Origin: Eretmocerus hayati
Taxonomy: Eukaryota > Arthropoda > Insecta > Hymenoptera > Aphelinidae
DNA length: 64,000 nt
Reading direction: 5' to 3'
Assembly (NCBI GenBank): GCA_029851415.1
Contig: CM056742.1
Coordinates: forward strand, 99,554,976 to 99,618,975
This document shows positions 20,181-29,992 of the stretch, piece after piece; position 1 is the first letter of the stretch; each line of letters starts with the position of its first letter. A model generated the notes under the pieces. It saw only the letters and a program-made list of their open reading frames with translations, was not told the DNA's origin and did not search any database. Position numbers and translations under genes: made by a program.

Positions 20181-22253
20181 CGGTGGAAAACTCTCTTTTG
20201 CTTTCAGGAGGCCCCCAAATTACAGAGAAGGGATTCCCAAAAATGTTCCCGACAGGTTTCTTGAGGCCCTTTCAGATTCCCCAAACCCGCAAATCGATAG
20301 CTATTCAAAAATTCGAAATAATCCCATTTTCGTGAATAAGAGAGCATCGATTTTTACACGATAGATTCTCGGTTTGTTCACGGATGTGCGTGCAATGGGA
20401 AGGAGAAATTTTTTTTGGACCCCATAGGTGGTCCGAAGTTCCTATTTTGGGCCATAGAATCGAATGAGAAAGGTTAAAGAAGAATCTGAAAGATGACCTC
20501 TTTCCGTAGGTCGCTTCGGCGTGGAATTCATCTATATTGATGTGTATTAACCTTATCCTATCCCCCCCCTCGCAGTTCTTTTGGTACCATTACCTCCCTC
20601 ATGTGAACCCAAGTCCAAATGTGATCTCCACCGCAGTTCTTTTTCTCCTCCCAGCCAACTACCCCCCCTCCCCCCCCCCGACTCCGACAACCTAACCTCG
20701 AAAAGGAATTCCGAAAACAATAGCAACACGGTTGATTATGCCAAAAGAGTTTTTTCAGCTTGTCGTTTCCAAAGTAATAGAAGTTCCCTTGTATTGATAA
20801 AAAAATGTATCCATCAAAGTTATTTATTCTATACGTGCTCTGTACCGTGAGACAAAGATTTCGAAACTTCCTTGCAACAATTGATCGAGGTCGCCAGGAA
20901 CTGACGGATACCAGATCTTGCTCTTAACAGAAGATCGAAATTGAGAATAAACTTGCCGCGTCAGGCGAGATACTAATGAAACCTCGGGCGGGAATACACT
21001 TTAGACTTTTCGAACAATCAACCGGAAAGTTGTAGCTGCTTTTGAACAAAAGGTGCAACATCAGACATGAAAATGAGTCACGTCTATCATCGACATCACT
21101 GTCCCTCGATTTTTTCGAATTAATGAGCAACAATAGCATGAAAGAGTTTTTAGGTTAACAGGCGGGAAACCCTCGGGAGTCTTGCGGGTCCAGGAATGTT
21201 CATCACCTTTTAGAACTAAGAAGCGTATAGGAACGAAGACGAAAGACCTTTCTTGGATTCGGAAGCGTACTTTTTATGACCCTTTGTTGAGTTTCGAGAC
21301 CGTCTTTGTCCCAACGCGTTTCCAGCGGTCAAAAGAATTGCTTAAAGGGGATATACTCATGTATCGCTTCTGATGGCAAAACATTTTCTAATTATAGGTT
21401 GAACACTATGATATTCTGCCGCAAAGTTCGTTTTATTAGAGCTAATGATTATATTCTTCAGCTTTCAGTTCTCTTTGCGCCTAACAGCGCTTATAATCAA
21501 TGTCACCCAAGCTGTTGGGGCGGGGATATTTCAATATCACTCGACAATTGTAGTCGATATCATGGTATGATGTGTGCAAGAAAATTACAGAAGAGTGATG
21601 GTTTCTCCATTCTACAATAGGATCAACAACTGAAGAGGAACAAAAATATATATCATCATCATTAAATTGTTGCACATTGACAGAAGAATAAACCAGAGAA
21701 TTGTCTGGTCTGGGGAATATTTTCAGCACGGTAGGGCGCCACTCGTCGGGACACATAATATTCATAGTAGCAATATTCAGCGCAGAGAGCGCCACTTACT
21801 AGGACCCAAAATATTCATAGTACCGACATTTAGCGCAGCATGTGCCACTTGCTGGGACCAAATTGTCCGTCCCACCAGGCCCCTTTCCAAGATGTTGCCG
21901 CCCCCAAACTCTAAGACCCAACCCTCCCTCTAAACGCATGTATAGGGCCCGCGCCCTTTCTACTGAGATTAACTTCATTTCGGGCGTTGTGGCCCCGGCT
22001 AACAAAAAACTATGAACACCAATCACGAGACAAGATTCTACCCCGCCACTTAGCCCTTTTGTTTAGCTTCCCCTCTCCGGGAAATGCAGTTCCCACCCAA
22101 AAATCATCGGGTCTCCGCACAGGACTTCGCGTTTCACTCCGCTCCTGGACCTCAACTAGACCAGTCGATCAGTTTTTTACATGTATTTTTTCTCTCTGAC
22201 TAAAAATCACCGACACATCAATTCCACGATTCTCAAGTTTTCCTATTTTCTAG
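20181..22253. other. Largely unassigned AT-rich region
   Basis: I recognise no protein family on either strand. Poly-C runs occur near 20560 and 20670. A short tandem repeat lies at 21737-21862. It may be intron or intergenic sequence. Confidence 0.4.
21737..21862. repeat. Tandem repeat, about 2.4 copies of a ~52 bp unit
   Basis: Units begin GCGCCACT.., GCGCCACTTACTAGG.. and GTGCCACTTGCTGGG.., each followed (in the complete copies) by an A/T stretch with ATATTCATAGTA and TT(C/T)AGCGCAG. Copies differ at several positions. Confidence 0.7.
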
Positions 22254-22466
22254 AAGTCAGCATCGTGCCCTTTTTCTTGTTAACTTTCGCGCATCAACTG
22301 GTCATCCTATTGGAAACTCAGCTCCAACACCGACGTATTCTTTTTGGAGCAACATCCTGGGGAGGAAGCCCAGAGTTCTTCACATCAGTGAACCCGCAAA
22401 CCGTGTATCGAGTGGTGCTCAGGGACAACAGAAATAAAGGCATCAACTTCACCAAAGCAAGAGAGT
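22254..22466 (+). CDS. Candidate internal exon, unknown protein
   Basis: An open stretch is bounded by a good acceptor (pyrimidine tract and TTTTCTAG at 22253) and a strong donor (AGA|GTAAGT at 22467). It encodes about 70 residues with one hydrophobic, possibly membrane-spanning run (IVPFFLLTFAHQLVILLE) followed by a polar region (TSWGGSPEFFTSVNPQTVYR). I do not recognise the family. No neighbouring exons were found. It could be a chance open frame, although the splice signals and GC content look coding-like. Confidence 0.35.
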
Positions 22467-22779
22467 AAGTCGTTTTCTCTCTATTAATAAAAAGTTTTAT
22501 CCGCGTTAGAATCAATTTTGATAGGATCGTTCATTTTTATTCTGAAATCAGTGTCATCTTAGCACCGCGTCGCGTACCTGCGTGATTTCCGTTTTCTTTC
22601 AGCTGATAATAGGGATAACGTCTCTATCACCAGCGTTAAAGTCCCAAAGATACACCTGAGATCACGTAGCTCCTAATGATTTACTTGACAGATTTGTTCA
22701 AGTTCTTTCTCCAGAACCAATCATCGAGAAGCTTCTTAGCCTCAAGTGTATGATGATTTGCCGCGAGCTAGGGCTTTTC
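22467..22779. other. Spacer (possible intron start)
   Basis: Nothing recognisable apart from the donor site at its left edge. Confidence 0.3.
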
Positions 22780-23024
22780 AGAATTCTTTATTATCCAGTT
22801 TTATACAAATTACTACAGAGTAACCTGCTGGAGGTATAATACCTGTGCGCAGGACTGGATACAAAAACAAAATAAATAAAATATGAAATAAAGTTTCTTA
22901 CGCCTACACCTTAACACTAAAATATTACATAGAGTGGGCATTTAAGCACTCAATCTCTCAAAATTCTTCATCCAATTCACTCACCCATTCTTTCAGTAAT
23001 TCTTTTACATTCATTTTCTTACTA

Positions 23025-25806
23025 TTACAGTTTTTTTATCGAGTTTGGTAATGCATTGAAGTATTTTCTAGCGTTGTATGTTATTGACTTTTTTTCTATT
23101 TCTAATTTTGGCTTCTGTAAGGGTAATGCCCTGTTTCTTGTGTTACTAATGGTTTTTTGGAATTCCTTTCTCAATCCATCAAAATTTTGATGTAATACAT
23201 GTAGAATATACAGTTTTCGGATACCCAAAGGTCTGTTTTTTTCATTTCTGGCTAAGATCTTATTCAGAATTTTGTTTTGCAATATGGAATTCCTATATGC
23301 ACAACCCCATGCCCCAATCCCATATGATGCAATACTTCCGAATAGTCCATGGTAAATCATTTTTAATGATCTGGGTGATACTACATACTTTATTTTGGCG
23401 AAAATGAATAGCAAATATCTTGTTTTCTTCACAATGTTACGGATGTGCTCTTTCCATTTCATGTGTGAATCTATATTGATACCCAAGTACTTGGTGTATT
23501 CTACTCTTTGTATTTGAATGTTGTTCATTTTGAGTTCTAATTCATCTGGTTTTTTATCTTCATAGTTGCAGAAAGTCATGTGAACAGCTTTTCCAATGTT
23601 CAAGCACAGTAGGTTATCGTTCAGCCAATTCGTAATTACTTCCAGAAATTTGTTCATTTTTTCTTCTGCGTTTTTCCAAGTGTTCCCTTCGCAGAATACT
23701 ACAGTGTCATCAGCATACGATATGACATTATTTTCAAAAATTTTTAATAGGTCGTTGATATAAATAATGAATAAGAGGGGGCCTAGTATGGTTCCTTGTG
23801 GAACTCCAGTTTTCACTTGGATTTTTCTACTATATGTATCATTTATCTTCACACATTGCTTTCTGCCTATTAGGTAACTTCTCATTAGGTCATGTGCTTT
23901 TCCCCTTATCCCATGATGTTCCAATTTATCTAGGAGGATCTGGTGGTTAACTGTATCAAAAGCTTTTGCCAAGTCCAGGAATACCGCAAGTACTGGTGTA
24001 CTTTGGCCCAAATTCTTGTGAATGAATTCTGTAATTCCTTTAATAGCATCATTCGTTCCCATACCTGGTCGAAATCCAAATTGATATCTCGATAACACAT
24101 TGTGTTTGTCTAAAAGATCCAAAATCCTCAAATATAATAATTTTTCAAATATTTTTGCAATTATCGTAATAAGTGAAATTGGTCTATGATTTGTTGCTAG
24201 TTTCTTGTTTCCAGATTTATAGACAGGCACTATAACAGCTATTCTTAACTTTTCAGGCCATATTCCCTCTTCCAAGCACTTATTGAGTATTTCAGAGAGC
24301 GGTGTGGCTAGTTGATTCGACAGTTTTTTAATAACACTAGAATGAATGCTATCAATGCCTCCAGCCTTGTTTTTCAAATTTTTTATAAATTTTCCAACTT
24401 GGACTTCATTTGTTGGTCTGAAAAAACAACTTTCATCTATTTTTGTATCTATCGGCATTGTTAATTTCTTCCTAGTCTCGTCTTTTCTCATATTCTCAGT
24501 TAGCTTACTACCTACACTGCCGAAAAATTCATTCAGATGATCCGCTACTTCCCTTTCGCTATCCAGTTCTTTTCCATTTTCATCAATGAGTTCAATTCGA
24601 GTTTTTTTTTCATTTTACTATTTCCTATCTCTTCCTTTACAAAACCCCATAGCTTCTTACTGTCATCTCTCATCGATCCAACTCTTTTCTTTTCGTATGA
24701 ATGCTTAGCCTGCCTAATCATAGTATCCAGCTTGTTAGCAAATTTTCTGTACTTTTGTTTCAGTGCATCCTCATTTACATTGTTCTGCCATATTTTATAT
24801 AGACGATTTTTGTTCTCACAAGACTTCATGATCCCAGCAGTGATTCATGGTTTTCTAGGGTGATTCTTTCTTTTTGTATTTTTTACAGTACTTTTCCTCA
24901 CAAGATTCTGTATTTTACAGACAATATCTTCTACTGCTGTATTGACATCTCTCTCTAACTTTTCTTTCCAGTCTACCTTTTTTCCTAGCTTCTCTAATTT
25001 TTTGTAGTCTATTTTATCATCATATTTCTTGCTACATTCATTCTTCTTATCTCTGTATCTACATGTAAAATTATTGGGTCATGATCTGTAATCTTGTAAG
25101 TTACTTTGTGAGCCTCTATTTTGAAAGAATTGCACTTGCCGTAAATATTATCTATGCATGACCCTTTGCCATTCTCATTATTTCTCGTTATAGTAGTAAT
25201 ATATGGAATATACTGATTCTCAAAAAATGTATTTAGGAAATCTTTCCCATTGTTATCTGGATTTAATGTATCTATATTGAAATCAACAATGATAAAATGA
25301 TTCTTCTCTTTCTTGCGGAATAAGAGCATTCTTTCCATCAGATCTATAAGAATGGGTTTTTCAATTGCATGGCTTCTGTATACAGCACTTATCAAAATAT
25401 TTTCTTTTTTTTCTGTTTCTATTTCAATTTCTAGCACCCTCAGTTTCCCTATCTCTAGTACTTTATGCTTTGCGTCTAGCCTTTTCCTCACAAAAGTTAT
25501 AACACCGTCAGACTTATTTAATCTGCTATTGTTGTACAAAGTTTCATATCCTTCAATTCTGTAAAAATTTGGGATTTCTACTATCCAGGATTCTGTACAG
25601 ATAATGAGATCTGGTTTAGTATACAGATTTTCCAGCATTACATTAAGGTTCTCGAAGTTTTTGTTGATACTCCGAATATTGACGTGCAGTATAACTAGTC
25701 CTTTTACACATTTCAGTTTTGCATTGAGACTACTCAAGTCTTGATGCTCACATTGCGGTACATTTACCTTTTCAATTTCCTCTTCTCCCACTTCTTGGCC
25801 GTTCAT
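23025..25806 (-). pseudogene. LINE ORF2: endonuclease and reverse transcriptase
   Basis: Endonuclease at 25806-25009: HVNIRSINKNFENL, CTESW, VDFNIDTL (usually GDFN) and TDHDPIILH. Linker at 24829-24545 in a shifted frame. The RT frame 24491-23025 is open for 488 codons: NKAGGIDSIHSSVIKKL, NHRPISLITIIAKIFEK, FLDLAKAFDTVNH, TGVPQGTILGPLLFIIYIND, and the catalytic YADDTVVF box, followed by thumb and C-terminal region (YTKYLGINIDSHMKWKEHI). Frame breaks fall near 24900-25000 and 24500-24550. If those are sequencing indels, the protein could be intact. Confidence 0.8.
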
Positions 25807-25816
25807 CAGTAGTAGT

Positions 25817-26026
25817 CATAGACATAGAAGTATAGACTGCTGGTCCCGTATACTCGCCGTTGTCATCGAGAGATAGGCCTTTGCGTGAGAGTGAGCGAGA
25901 CGGCATGCTCCAAGGCGCACGCTTTCAACATGCGATTCCTATGTTGCGTCTCTCTCACTCTCATTGCGGAGCCTCGATGTCAACGGCGAAGATACGAGAC
26001 CGGCAGTCTATACTTCTATGTCTATG
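25817..26026. mobile_element. 210 bp MITE with TA-type ends
   Basis: The ends are perfect inverted repeats of 24 bp, beginning CATAGACATAGAAGTATAG on the left and mirrored on the right. The terminal TA dinucleotides (25819-25820 and 26023-26024) would fit Tc1/mariner-type target duplication. It is flanked on both sides by AGTAGT repeats of the host LINE. No coding. Confidence 0.85.
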
Positions 26027-27336
26027 GTAGTAGTAGATTTCTTCCTTTCCATTGTTTTTCTTCCTCCTCCAACAATCATGAGCTTTGGTATTGTAGGCTT
26101 AACGGGGTAGTCTGTAGTGTCAACAATCTTCTTCAGCTTGTTTTTTAATATTTCACACTGTGTCGCATCAGATGCCTCATGGTTCACTGGTTTTGTTGTG
26201 TTGTAGACTTTGTTGCTGTAAATGCAATTGAGGCACTTGTAGTCTTTTGTATTTCTGCATTCTGTTGTCGAATGCTTTCCAGCACATTTCAGGCATTGTA
26301 TTTGGTTTTCACATTTCTTTCCATTATGTCCAAACCCTCCACAATTATAGCATAGTCCAACGTTGAGGTCATCGTACACTCGACATCTTTGGTGTCCAAT
26401 AAAAACTTTGTAGTTGTTATTCCTTATTTCACTGTAGACATCACTGCTTACTTCCATTATCAAACTTTGTTTTGTATCAGATGTTCTGTACACGTGTATA
26501 GCTTCAGCTTGCCCTTCCAATTCATTGGAATTTCTCTCTTTAATATCCATCTCTAATTCATCTAGACTCATGTCATTTTCTATGTTAACAATTTTGATCC
26601 TTCGGTTTTTCAATGCCTCCACTTCAACTTGATATTCATCACCCAGTACATTTTGTAAAGTTTTTTGTGTTCTTTCCACCTCAGTTTTGCTTGCACATAT
26701 CACCGCTACTCCTTCTCTCACTTGTGTCACAGCCTTGACGGGGGTGTGTATATCAGTGTGAAATAGCTTTCTCACTTTAGCAAGTAGTTCCTCCTTGGTT
26801 TTGTTTTTAGATTTGATGAGTATTTTAGGTACGTGTACTCTTCCTTCTCTTCCCCTCATGATTGCGTTACTATGGTTCATTCTTGGTTTTTCTTCTTTTC
26901 CTATCAGCTGCTTCAGAATGCTGTTTTTGTCTTTAAGTTCTTCATTCAATTCTCTCAGAAGCAAATTTTCTGTCTTGATATGTTGTAAAGTAGTTTCCTT
27001 TTCATTTTCAGTCTCCGTAATTGTTTCATTACCATCATATTCGTCCTCATTTGTTTTACTTTTGATTTTTTTCTTCAATGCTGCAATTATATTCCTTGCA
27101 GTACCATTCAGTTCATTTTGAGATCCATTATTGGAGGTTATGTTTACTTCTTGATGTTCCGGGCAGATTACCAGGACGTCTCCTAGAATTGTTGTCCCAC
27201 TGAGTCTTTTAAAATCACTCGCATGATAAACATTCTCGCACAGAATACAAACTTTTGATCTAAACTTTTGTTGTGGATGACACACGTTATATTTATCCAG
27301 AGGTTCTGTAGGCGTGGGCTTGCTGTTTTGCGCCAT
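26008..27336 (-). CDS. LINE ORF1 protein: zinc-binding N-terminus, coiled coil, CCHC knuckles
   Basis: 442 codons from Met 27336. Residues about 12-55 hold a Cys/His cluster (CHPQQKFRSKVCILCENVYH..CPEH) resembling the PHD-like zinc module of some LINE ORF1 proteins. Residues about 95-145 are charged and predicted coiled coil (ENLLLRELNEELKDKNSILK). Residues about 345-395 carry zinc knuckles CYNCGGFGHNGKKC and CLKCAGKHSTTEC plus a third Cys-rich motif. The role would be RNA binding and particle assembly. The last few codons and the stop come from the MITE inserted just downstream, so the original C-terminus is altered. Confidence 0.8.
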   Translation of the reverse strand: MAQNSKPTPTEPLDKYNVCHPQQKFRSKVCILCENVYHASDFKRLSGTTILGDVLVICPEHQEVNITSNNGSQNELNGTARNIIAALKKKIKSKTNEDEYDGNETITETENEKETTLQHIKTENLLLRELNEELKDKNSILKQLIGKEEKPRMNHSNAIMRGREGRVHVPKILIKSKNKTKEELLAKVRKLFHTDIHTPVKAVTQVREGVAVICASKTEVERTQKTLQNVLGDEYQVEVEALKNRRIKIVNIENDMSLDELEMDIKERNSNELEGQAEAIHVYRTSDTKQSLIMEVSSDVYSEIRNNNYKVFIGHQRCRVYDDLNVGLCYNCGGFGHNGKKCENQIQCLKCAGKHSTTECRNTKDYKCLNCIYSNKVYNTTKPVNHEASDATQCEILKNKLKKIVDTTDYPVKPTIPKLMIVGGGRKTMERKKSTTTIDIEV

Positions 27337-28140
27337 CGCGACTTTTTACACTATAGATTTTAGCAGCATTTCATTGTCCAACTTTTTTCAATTCGAAGGC
27401 TTTCTCGAGTCATTGTAGTTCCTCCCAGACTTGCAAATACATTCGGCGTCAAACAATTCAATCCTAAAGTATTTCCGATGTAAGAATAGTCCTTCCCTGT
27501 AAGAGCAATGTGAATGACGAAAAACGCCCAGCCTCATCATGGAGTATAAATATCTAATCCACAGTTATCCCGAGGAACCTTTTGAATATTATCAACTCAC
27601 ACTCTCGTTATCAGTAATGGGCCAACTGCCCGTATTCAATTCTTCTGCTAGTTACAAGTAAATCTCATTATGATCGATATTGGTGTAAAAATGTTATACT
27701 CCTTGAATTGAGCTACCTACATTTTTAATTCAAATTACATTATACTATTCATCAATATAAGTTGTTCCAGATTGTTAAAATGGATCAAATCTAATTACTC
27801 GTTCAAACTCTACGTTGCGATAGGAGAATCATTATTTCGAGCTATTTAATATAAAATCCTTCCATGTGAATCTCCAAGTAGGAATTGCGTACTTTACTAC
27901 TCCTCGAACACTGTAGAGTGCAAACCAGGCTGATTGCATTGAATACCTCTCGACTGAAACCCTCGAATACGCACTCTTGGACTGCAATTTCAAGAATATA
28001 ATCGATTACGATCGTAGTGCTCCAAATTCAACATATTTGGTGAAATCTGTCAATCCTCTGGTGAATACCTACTCTAGTTAATATCTACACCAACACCTAG
28101 CCATAGTTCCTGATCAACAAGTCGGGGAAAAACATGGGGT

Positions 28141-28603
28141 CATACCATTTTGGCCCTCAGGATATTTCAACCCTTCTTTACGCAAGAAGTCCACAGTCTC
28201 CCGAAGTTTTTTCTCTCAAAACGCTTCAAATCAACCATTTCTCAATATTCAACGATCTGAGATGATGGAAGTCGACTCGTTCCTTTACTTTCTCCGGTCC
28301 AGAATGATATAAGTCAACTTCAGAAGAAATGATGGACCTATACCGTTCTGGTCCGGAAAAGAATTTGAAACGATTTGGGGATTAGAACGTTAGAAATCCA
28401 TTTTTATCGCAATACAATCGATGAGAAGTGTAAACAATCGAAAATAATCAAGTCTCATGCAAAAACTGTCGTGAAAACATACTCATACCATGATGACTGG
28501 AGCAGAATCGCTAATAATGACAATCCGAATTCTCTATTGGAAGAGAACTTTGAAGTTCATTTGCCAGAGATGCCAAAAATAGACTCATACCGTTCTGGTC
28601 GGG
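28141..28603. repeat. Four copies of a ~17 bp ATACCGTTCTGGTCCGG-like motif
   Basis: Copies lie at 28142 (+, degenerate), 28294-28310 (-), 28340-28356 (+) and 28587-28603 (+). The second and third face each other and form a hairpin with a loop of about 30 bp. Confidence 0.55.
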
Positions 28604-28704
28604 AGCCGTCCATATATCAATAAAGACTTAAATCTGATATTTGAACCAGGACTTTTGATATGCAATTTTGGAGATAGCTAGGATATGAAAATGATTTGCT
28701 ATAC

Positions 28705-28793
28705 AATGTGACCACGATATTTCCGACAAAACATGCATGCACAAGCACAGGGTATGGGGATAACCTCCAAATTTTGCCAGATCGTGGTCACAT
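28705..28793. repeat. Short inverted repeat
   Basis: ATGTGACCACGAT at 28706-28718 and its exact complement at 28781-28793, about 62 bp apart. It may be the ends of a very small transposon remnant. Confidence 0.5.
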
Positions 28794-29009
28794 GGTATTT
28801 TGGGATATAATCTAAAACGGACTGGAATATCATTACAGGAAGTTACAGTGTACTAACAGTAAAGCAGTTCAATGAGGAAGAGAAAAAGCAAATTAACCTG
28901 TATCGTGTGAAGTAAGGAAATAACTATGTATATGATGGAAATTCATATTTTTGAATCATTCTGCCTCACAGGAGATGAAAAATCAGGATGATTATTATCT
29001 TTGTTGATC

Positions 29010-29150
29010 AATATGAATATCCCGATTAGAAATGTTTTCCAAGTTACAATCAAGGCTTAATTAAGTACTTGACGACCACTTTCAAGCCTTCATCAAGAAA
29101 TGTAATGGCGCCCGGATAAAGCCTCGATCAAGTATCTTGATTCGAATAAC
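29010..29150 (+). repeat. Dispersed repeat, copy 1
   Basis: Shares blocks ATATCCCGATTAG, AATGGCGCC and AAGCCT.GATCAAG, in the same order and spacing, with the complement of about 47320-47460. Confidence 0.45.
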
Positions 29151-29992
29151 GGGTGTCAAGGAGCTTGATCAAGCCTTGATTGATCCTCTATCAGGTCTTG
29201 AATGAGTTTATCATCAGAACTACTTTTGATTTGAGGGAAACCTAACCATTATTTTCACGATCCGTATATAGATGATATAATGTGTATAAATGAGTATTCA
29301 ACAATATCGTGCAAATGTTCTCCGATGAAAATAACTTTGGACTCTTTCTTTTGAAAAGTTCTCTGTCAACTAAATCATTTTTAATTCTTGTGGAGTGAAA
29401 GAGAATTTATGAGAAAGAAGAATGATTGTGGATTGGGGTATTCAAAATCATTGAGAATTCTTGTGGATTCTTTGATTAAGATGATAAACTCCATCCATTG
29501 AATGTCTCTACAAGCACTCTTTTCAACAGTCGTAATAATTTCGACACAAAATTAGTCAACCTTTGTCAATTTTCACAATACTGTTCAATGTTTCGTCATT
29601 ATATTATATCACAGCAGTCATTAAACTCGAGTTACCAACTAGATATCATTGATGAATGACTCATTACAGGCATACTTGAACAGATATCGATAGATGAGTG
29701 GCTGCACTGAACATTTGAACAAAGATTCCTACAAACATTGGATTACCGACATGAAAAACTAAGATATTCGCATCTATGATGGAATGAATTACAATCTGTC
29801 GAGTAAGTGGATTTTTCAGATAATGCCACAAACTCAGAATCATTTGATATGGAACAAGTGAAACATACTCAGCTTTGATGGAGGACATCAAAGTTGTTCG
29901 AGCAAAATGAAAAATTGAATATCTTGTGTGATTAACATAAATTCCAACCACGGTAGATCGGAAAACTTTTGACAATCAATAAATAAACTTGA

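Larger units (their letters stand above)
22780..27360 (-). mobile_element. Two-ORF LINE (Jockey/CR1 group), nearly complete
   Basis: The minus strand shows ORF1 (27336-26008), ORF2 (25806-23025) and a 3' UTR ending near 22780 with ATAATAAAGAATTC. The RT frame is long and intact. A 210 bp MITE sits between the two ORFs. ORF2 has only a few frame breaks, so the element is fairly young or was recently active. The exact clade cannot be fixed by eye. Confidence 0.8.
27361..29992. other. Intergenic region without recognised genes
   Basis: AT-rich. It holds a 17 bp motif repeated four times at 28141-28603, a short inverted repeat (28705-28718 with 28781-28793) and a dispersed repeat at about 29010-29150 that reappears inverted at about 47320-47460. 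The frame 28375-28623 overlaps the motif cluster and resembles no known protein. Confidence 0.45.

Noticed and set aside
24537..27121. Plus-strand hydrophobic frames opposite the LINE (24537-24863, 26795-27121)
   Set aside because: Phe/Ser/Leu-rich translations of the antisense strand of Lys/Glu-rich ORFs; not membrane proteins.
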